Virus record (IMG/VR): IMGVR_UViG_3300010354_009484
Coordinates: 1-27,256 of that record
DNA: 27,256 bases
Source: a virus
Direction: 5' to 3' (one strand)
Each line of letters opens with the position of its first letter. The stretch's first letter is position 1. Shown piece by piece: positions 23,670 to 27,256 of the stretch. A model generated the notes under the pieces. It did not search any database, had not been told where the DNA came from, and saw only the letters and a program-made list of their open reading frames with translations. The position numbers and the translations under genes were made by a program.

Positions 23670-24881
23670 CTATTTGTACCCCATGGCATCTGCTATTTCC
23701 GGATGTGTATCAGCAAAATTTTGATTTCTATATAGATCAGTTTGCTTCATTCTTGTAAAAAAGTCTTTACCGTCACTACCTGGGCCGTTTTCAATGAATT
23801 TTATTACGGCATCTATCTCTTTGCGAAATAGTACAGCCCAACTGTGAGTTTTTAATTTAGATAAAACCAGTTCTCTTGCTTGTTCAGTCATATACTGAAT
23901 ACTCATATGATTTGGGCTATGCATCATGTTCCAATGAATGCTTCCGAAGTTTTTAGTACCGGCCCATGCAAGCAATTCATCAATGTAATAAACATTTTGT
24001 ACATTAATTGTAAAACAAAGTTGAGTGGTAATATTCGGATAAGAAGATTTCATATCGTTAACTGCATCAATAATTTCGTTTGCAGTATTCCAATTTGCAC
24101 CGTATCTTTCGAATTCAAATCTATTGCCAACATTATCAATACTAAATGCTACATCAACACGACCAAAATCTTTCCATATTTCTACTAGATCTTCAGGCCA
24201 CTGAGTGGCATTGGTATTGTAGTGTATATCAATATTTTTAGAATATCCTTGTTTTACAGCATATGTCAATAAATCAATATGTTCTTGTATAAGCCAAGGT
24301 TCGCCGCCGGTAAATTCAAAGTACTTTATGTTTGGCAACAAGGATTTTAAATTATCCCAAAAATTTGTATCTTGATTTCTAGGCCATGCTCCTTGTTTTA
24401 ACCACTGGTAAGCAATGTGTTTTGTTTTGTTAGATTGAGCAGGCATGTATTTTAATTCTTCGTCTGCCCACTTGCTGCTAGACCAAGACCCACAAATTCT
24501 ACACTTTAAATTACAAATATTACCCAATTTTAAATCAAGAAACCATAATTGATTAGGCGTATCATTTTGCCAATCAACTTGTGCATACAATTCTTTTAAT
24601 CTTATTCTACTGTTAATTCTTTTACTGGTTCTACCTGCTGCTTCTTCGTCCCAACACAATTTGCATGTTTCTGGTTTTTCGCCAGATCTAAACTGTCGGC
24701 GAAGATTTTGCATGTATTCGCTTTGGTATATAGTTTCTAGATTGTCGACGTTGAGATCGAACTTTTTACCATCGCTATCAACTATCTCGCTTCTTGCCAA
24801 ACAACAAGGTCGCGCTGTTCCAATTGGACTAGTTTCTATACTGATCCAGGGAAGCATACATATTGTTTTAGGTAGTTCCAT
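23670..24881 (-). CDS. Twitch-domain radical SAM protein, 403 aa
   Basis: N-terminal Cys residues ICMLPW (C8), RPCCLAR (C26-C27) and ETCKLC (C73, C76) match the twitch pattern of its neighbours. The SAM-cluster motif is GNICNLKCRICG (C123, C127, C130), and EFTGGEPWL supplies the GGEP motif. It is followed 1 nt later by a family-X gene. A TATAAATT box (24914-24921) lies 32 nt before the start, so a promoter inside the cluster is possible. Substrate unknown. Confidence 0.9.
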   Translation of the reverse strand: MELPKTICMLPWISIETSPIGTARPCCLARSEIVDSDGKKFDLNVDNLETIYQSEYMQNLRRQFRSGEKPETCKLCWDEEAAGRTSKRINSRIRLKELYAQVDWQNDTPNQLWFLDLKLGNICNLKCRICGSWSSSKWADEELKYMPAQSNKTKHIAYQWLKQGAWPRNQDTNFWDNLKSLLPNIKYFEFTGGEPWLIQEHIDLLTYAVKQGYSKNIDIHYNTNATQWPEDLVEIWKDFGRVDVAFSIDNVGNRFEFERYGANWNTANEIIDAVNDMKSSYPNITTQLCFTINVQNVYYIDELLAWAGTKNFGSIHWNMMHSPNHMSIQYMTEQARELVLSKLKTHSWAVLFRKEIDAVIKFIENGPGSDGKDFFTRMKQTDLYRNQNFADTHPEIADAMGYK

Positions 24882-24913
24882 AAAAATTTGTTAAGTGATT
24901 TGTTATCAATGAA

Positions 24914-24921
24914 AATTTATA
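24914..24921 (-). promoter_or_regulatory. Possible late promoter (TATAAATT) inside the minus-strand cluster
   Basis: On the minus strand TATAAATT matches 7 of 8 bases of the T4 late consensus. It lies in the only real gap (40 nt) in this cluster, 32 nt before the ATG at 24881. It could boost the genes from 24881 leftwards. Confidence 0.4.
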
Positions 24922-26388
24922 CTAAGCAAGTTTTTCAAATTCTGGAAAAGTTTTCCAGAAATCTTCTCCTCTTATAAGATCTAATTTTTGAACTTGTTGT
25001 TTAAATTCTTTATAGCTATTGGTTTGTTTGATAGAAGCTACAAAGTTTTCAATTTCCTCATCTACAAATTTGTTACCTGTTTTGATGTTTTCATTGAATT
25101 CTTCCCAACTTGGCCAATCGTTGCCTTTCATTTTATTGTATTCAAATTCAGGAATTAGTACATTCCTAGTAGTTGGATCTGACATTACATAACTTAATAA
25201 AGATTTGTATCCGGAAGTGGCTCGACATAATTTATCTTGCGGTTCTAGCCATTTCAAATGTTCTTCATATTTAGGTTTAATAATTTCTTCTTTAAACCAT
25301 TTAGGAAAAATATTTGGGCGATACCACTCGGGGCCTTGGCAATGATTAATATTCCAATCTTTTGCTTCTATCAGTCCCAGTTCGGTCCATTCTCTATGAA
25401 AATCCATAACATGCAATACATTCATAGAACTCACCGTAGAGCTTACATAAAAATCCACATGCGGAACTTCCTCGATCATTCTTTGTCGATTTTCTATAGT
25501 TTGTTGCCAATCCGTTCCTTTGCGCATCAATTCTGCTCTTGCTCCACTGGCATCTAAGCTAGCACCTACACTTATATTTTTAAAATGCTTCCAGTAGTCA
25601 AATACATGTTTATCCTTGTATCTTAGTTCGCTGAAATTGGTATTATACTGAATGCGAACATCTGTTTTACCTAACTCGATCAACTTTTCTAACATGAAGT
25701 AATGTTCCTTCATGATTAGAGGTTCGCCTCCGGCAAAATAAACTTGTTCAAGATATGGAATGTGAGGTAACATTTGCTCGAGCATGCTATCTTCATCGCC
25801 CGCAGTATATTCTACTCGTGCCATTTCTCTTCCTAGTACATCAGGTTTACGATTATAAAGTTTAATATGATCGTTGTACCAATTGCTACTAAAAATAGGT
25901 CCACAAGAGCGGCAACTAAAATTACATAGATTACTAAATCTTACATCCCAATATCTTATTTTAAATTCTGGATGAGTTCCATCTTGGGCAGTTTGATTGA
26001 TTTCGTTGATGTGGTGACCGTAATTACGATTGGCATCATTGCGCATACTAAATGCACCATGTTCCTCTCGTTCGTAACATTTGATGCATTCCTTGCATGG
26101 TTGATCATTCAGCATGTTTGTACGCATTGTACGGTAGGCTTCTTGGTTCCATACCTCTTCCATGGTATGTTTACGCAAGTCGCCCACTGGGTGCCAGTAT
26201 TCGCTCAAACAACAAGGATAAGCACGACCATCAGGAAATGCATGCATATGAACCCATGGAAGCATACAAAAAGATTTGCTTTCTACCAATTTGTACCATT
26301 GATCATCAGTCAAAAGATCTTTGTTAATGAAATAAGGCGCTCTTTCATTGTAAACAAAACCTTTGTTATAAAATTTTTTAATTGTCAT
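24922..26388 (-). CDS. Twitch-domain radical SAM protein, 488 aa
   Basis: The largest copy. N-terminal Cys: SFCMLPWVHMH (C41), YPCCLSEYW (C59-C60) and PCKECIKC (C98, C101, C104). Core: SNLCNFSCRSCG (C155, C159, C162) and YFAGGEPLIM. The extra 40 residues at the N-terminus and a long charged C-terminal helix distinguish it from the others. ATGA overlap with the upstream radical SAM gene shows coupling. Not directly followed by a family-X gene. Confidence 0.9.
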   Translation of the reverse strand: MTIKKFYNKGFVYNERAPYFINKDLLTDDQWYKLVESKSFCMLPWVHMHAFPDGRAYPCCLSEYWHPVGDLRKHTMEEVWNQEAYRTMRTNMLNDQPCKECIKCYEREEHGAFSMRNDANRNYGHHINEINQTAQDGTHPEFKIRYWDVRFSNLCNFSCRSCGPIFSSNWYNDHIKLYNRKPDVLGREMARVEYTAGDEDSMLEQMLPHIPYLEQVYFAGGEPLIMKEHYFMLEKLIELGKTDVRIQYNTNFSELRYKDKHVFDYWKHFKNISVGASLDASGARAELMRKGTDWQQTIENRQRMIEEVPHVDFYVSSTVSSMNVLHVMDFHREWTELGLIEAKDWNINHCQGPEWYRPNIFPKWFKEEIIKPKYEEHLKWLEPQDKLCRATSGYKSLLSYVMSDPTTRNVLIPEFEYNKMKGNDWPSWEEFNENIKTGNKFVDEEIENFVASIKQTNSYKEFKQQVQKLDLIRGEDFWKTFPEFEKLA

Positions 26389-27256
26389 ATATTATTGTAC
26401 CAATCTGCCAGTTGTGGAAAAGTTTGAACAAAATCTTTTTTCCTACGTAAATCGTATTGTGTATAAAACTTTTTAAAATCTTGCTGCAACATTGATTGTT
26501 CAGCCGCTCCACTGTGCGGAGTTTTGACTACATCTAAATAATCAATTAACCGTTGAATATGATTTTTTTCGTGCTGATGTAACCATTCGTTATTGTTATT
26601 ACTAGATAACCATTGTTCAAGATTATTTTTGTGCCGAGTTCTTATTTCATCAGACAATACCAATGGACTTTGAAAACTAGGAAATCTTAATATATTTAAG
26701 GTAAAATTGGGAAAGTCTCGTCCATAACACATTTTCCATTGTATCATACAATCTAAAAACTCAGTTAAACTTTCTAAACAAAGTGCATTAATAGTACACA
26801 TTACATGCAGCCTATATAATTTCACTTCTGCATAGTTGTCACAGATTAGTTCTATATTATTAGCCCAATCGTCCCAAACCAATCCGTCTCTAATATACTC
26901 TGCATGACTGCCGACACTTTCATTACTAGTGTATAGGTCAATGGGTGCATCCACACTTGCAAATAAACGATCAAGATCAACTTGAGTTCCTAGGTTACTG
27001 TTAATTGCTAATCTTGTTTGACTTCGGCCTTTATTGTTTTTAAACCAATCAAGCAACTGCCAGGTATAACCTGACATGAGAGGTTCGCCTCCGGTAATAC
27101 GTAATTCGTTTAGTGTTTTGTGGAGATCTGATTCCCACCATTCAAAGAAGGCGTTGATATACGGGTTATTTTCACCATATTTAAAAAGCTGCGCACTGTC
27201 ATGGCTATGAGTAAAATGATTGCGGCCATCAGACTCCAACCCCATGTATGGCCCAT
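26385..27256 (-). CDS. Radical SAM protein, 5' end beyond the window
   Basis: Partial; about 290 C-terminal residues are visible and the reading frame is open to the right edge. LRITGGEPLMSG is the GGEP motif, and RLAINSNLGTQ and the C-terminal plan (DFVQTFPQLADWYN at the end) match the other radical SAM proteins here, whose ends also read DFxxxFP or similar. The CxxxCxxC cluster should lie beyond the edge. An apparent Met at 27245 is internal, not a start. The stop overlaps the next gene by 4 nt. Confidence 0.85.
   Translation of the reverse strand, partial: GPYMGLESDGRNHFTHSHDSAQLFKYGENNPYINAFFEWWESDLHKTLNELRITGGEPLMSGYTWQLLDWFKNNKGRSQTRLAINSNLGTQVDLDRLFASVDAPIDLYTSNESVGSHAEYIRDGLVWDDWANNIELICDNYAEVKLYRLHVMCTINALCLESLTEFLDCMIQWKMCYGRDFPNFTLNILRFPSFQSPLVLSDEIRTRHKNNLEQWLSSNNNNEWLHQHEKNHIQRLIDYLDVVKTPHSGAAEQSMLQQDFKKFYTQYDLRRKKDFVQTFPQLADWYNNI

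Noticed and set aside
1-27256. tRNA genes, CRISPR arrays, insertion sequences, attachment sites
   Set aside because: No cloverleaf-like, regularly spaced repeat, transposase or integrase signal was seen on reading both strands; tRNAscan or similar would be needed to exclude weak cases.

Overview
The window looks like part of a T4-like tailed phage (myovirus) genome of the kind found in marine or freshwater bacteria. It is AT-rich and almost fully coding. Small genes are chained by 4-nt ATGA overlaps. It carries FEN-type 5' nuclease, DHFR, thymidylate synthase and dCMP deaminase genes, and exact copies of the T4-type late promoter motif TATAAATA. No structural (capsid or tail), tRNA, integrase or IS genes are visible. 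The thymidylate synthase is ThyA-type, whereas many cyanophages use ThyX, so a non-cyanobacterial host is a reasonable but unproven guess.

Layout. (1) 1-2653, plus strand: 3' end of a FEN-family 5' nuclease gene, a DUF3307 membrane protein, then a translationally coupled chain of small unknown genes that includes one pair of tandem paralogs. (2) 2673-5446, plus: a late promoter with two unknown genes, then three genes each behind its own sigma70-like promoter (a basic 111-aa protein, an Ala/Lys-rich 147-aa protein, a MoxR-type AAA+ ATPase), with a hairpin terminator in between. (3) 5466-9142, plus: a structured RNA or terminator, a strong promoter, a DUF2201-type metallopeptidase/VWA protein that pairs with the MoxR ATPase, and seven small unknown genes. 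(4) 9139-12855, plus: DHFR, ThyA, a small unknown, then an NAD-dependent sugar epimerase/dehydratase and a DegT-family sugar aminotransferase. (5) 12833-16580: a large minus-strand protein (870 aa) built of repeated FDF-W-P modules, and a divergent plus-strand GT-B-like glycosyltransferase whose start codon overlaps that of its neighbour. (6) 16577-27256, minus: a compact block read from the right edge leftwards: four radical SAM proteins (N-terminal twitch type where the N-terminus is visible), two members of an unrecognised family each placed directly after one of them, two SGNH-like proteins around a 33-aa gene, a NodU/CmcH carbamoyltransferase, an APS-kinase-like P-loop protein and a dCMP deaminase with an extra N-terminal domain.

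How it may work together. dCMP deaminase supplies dUMP, ThyA methylates it and DHFR recycles the folate, a standard phage thymidylate pathway. The epimerase, aminotransferase, glycosyltransferases, carbamoyltransferase, SGNH proteins and radical SAM enzymes look like a toolkit for making and decorating a sugar-containing surface structure (virion glycan or host envelope); this is inference from families and gene order. The most novel-looking part is the repeated arrangement of twitch radical SAM gene plus unknown partner gene.
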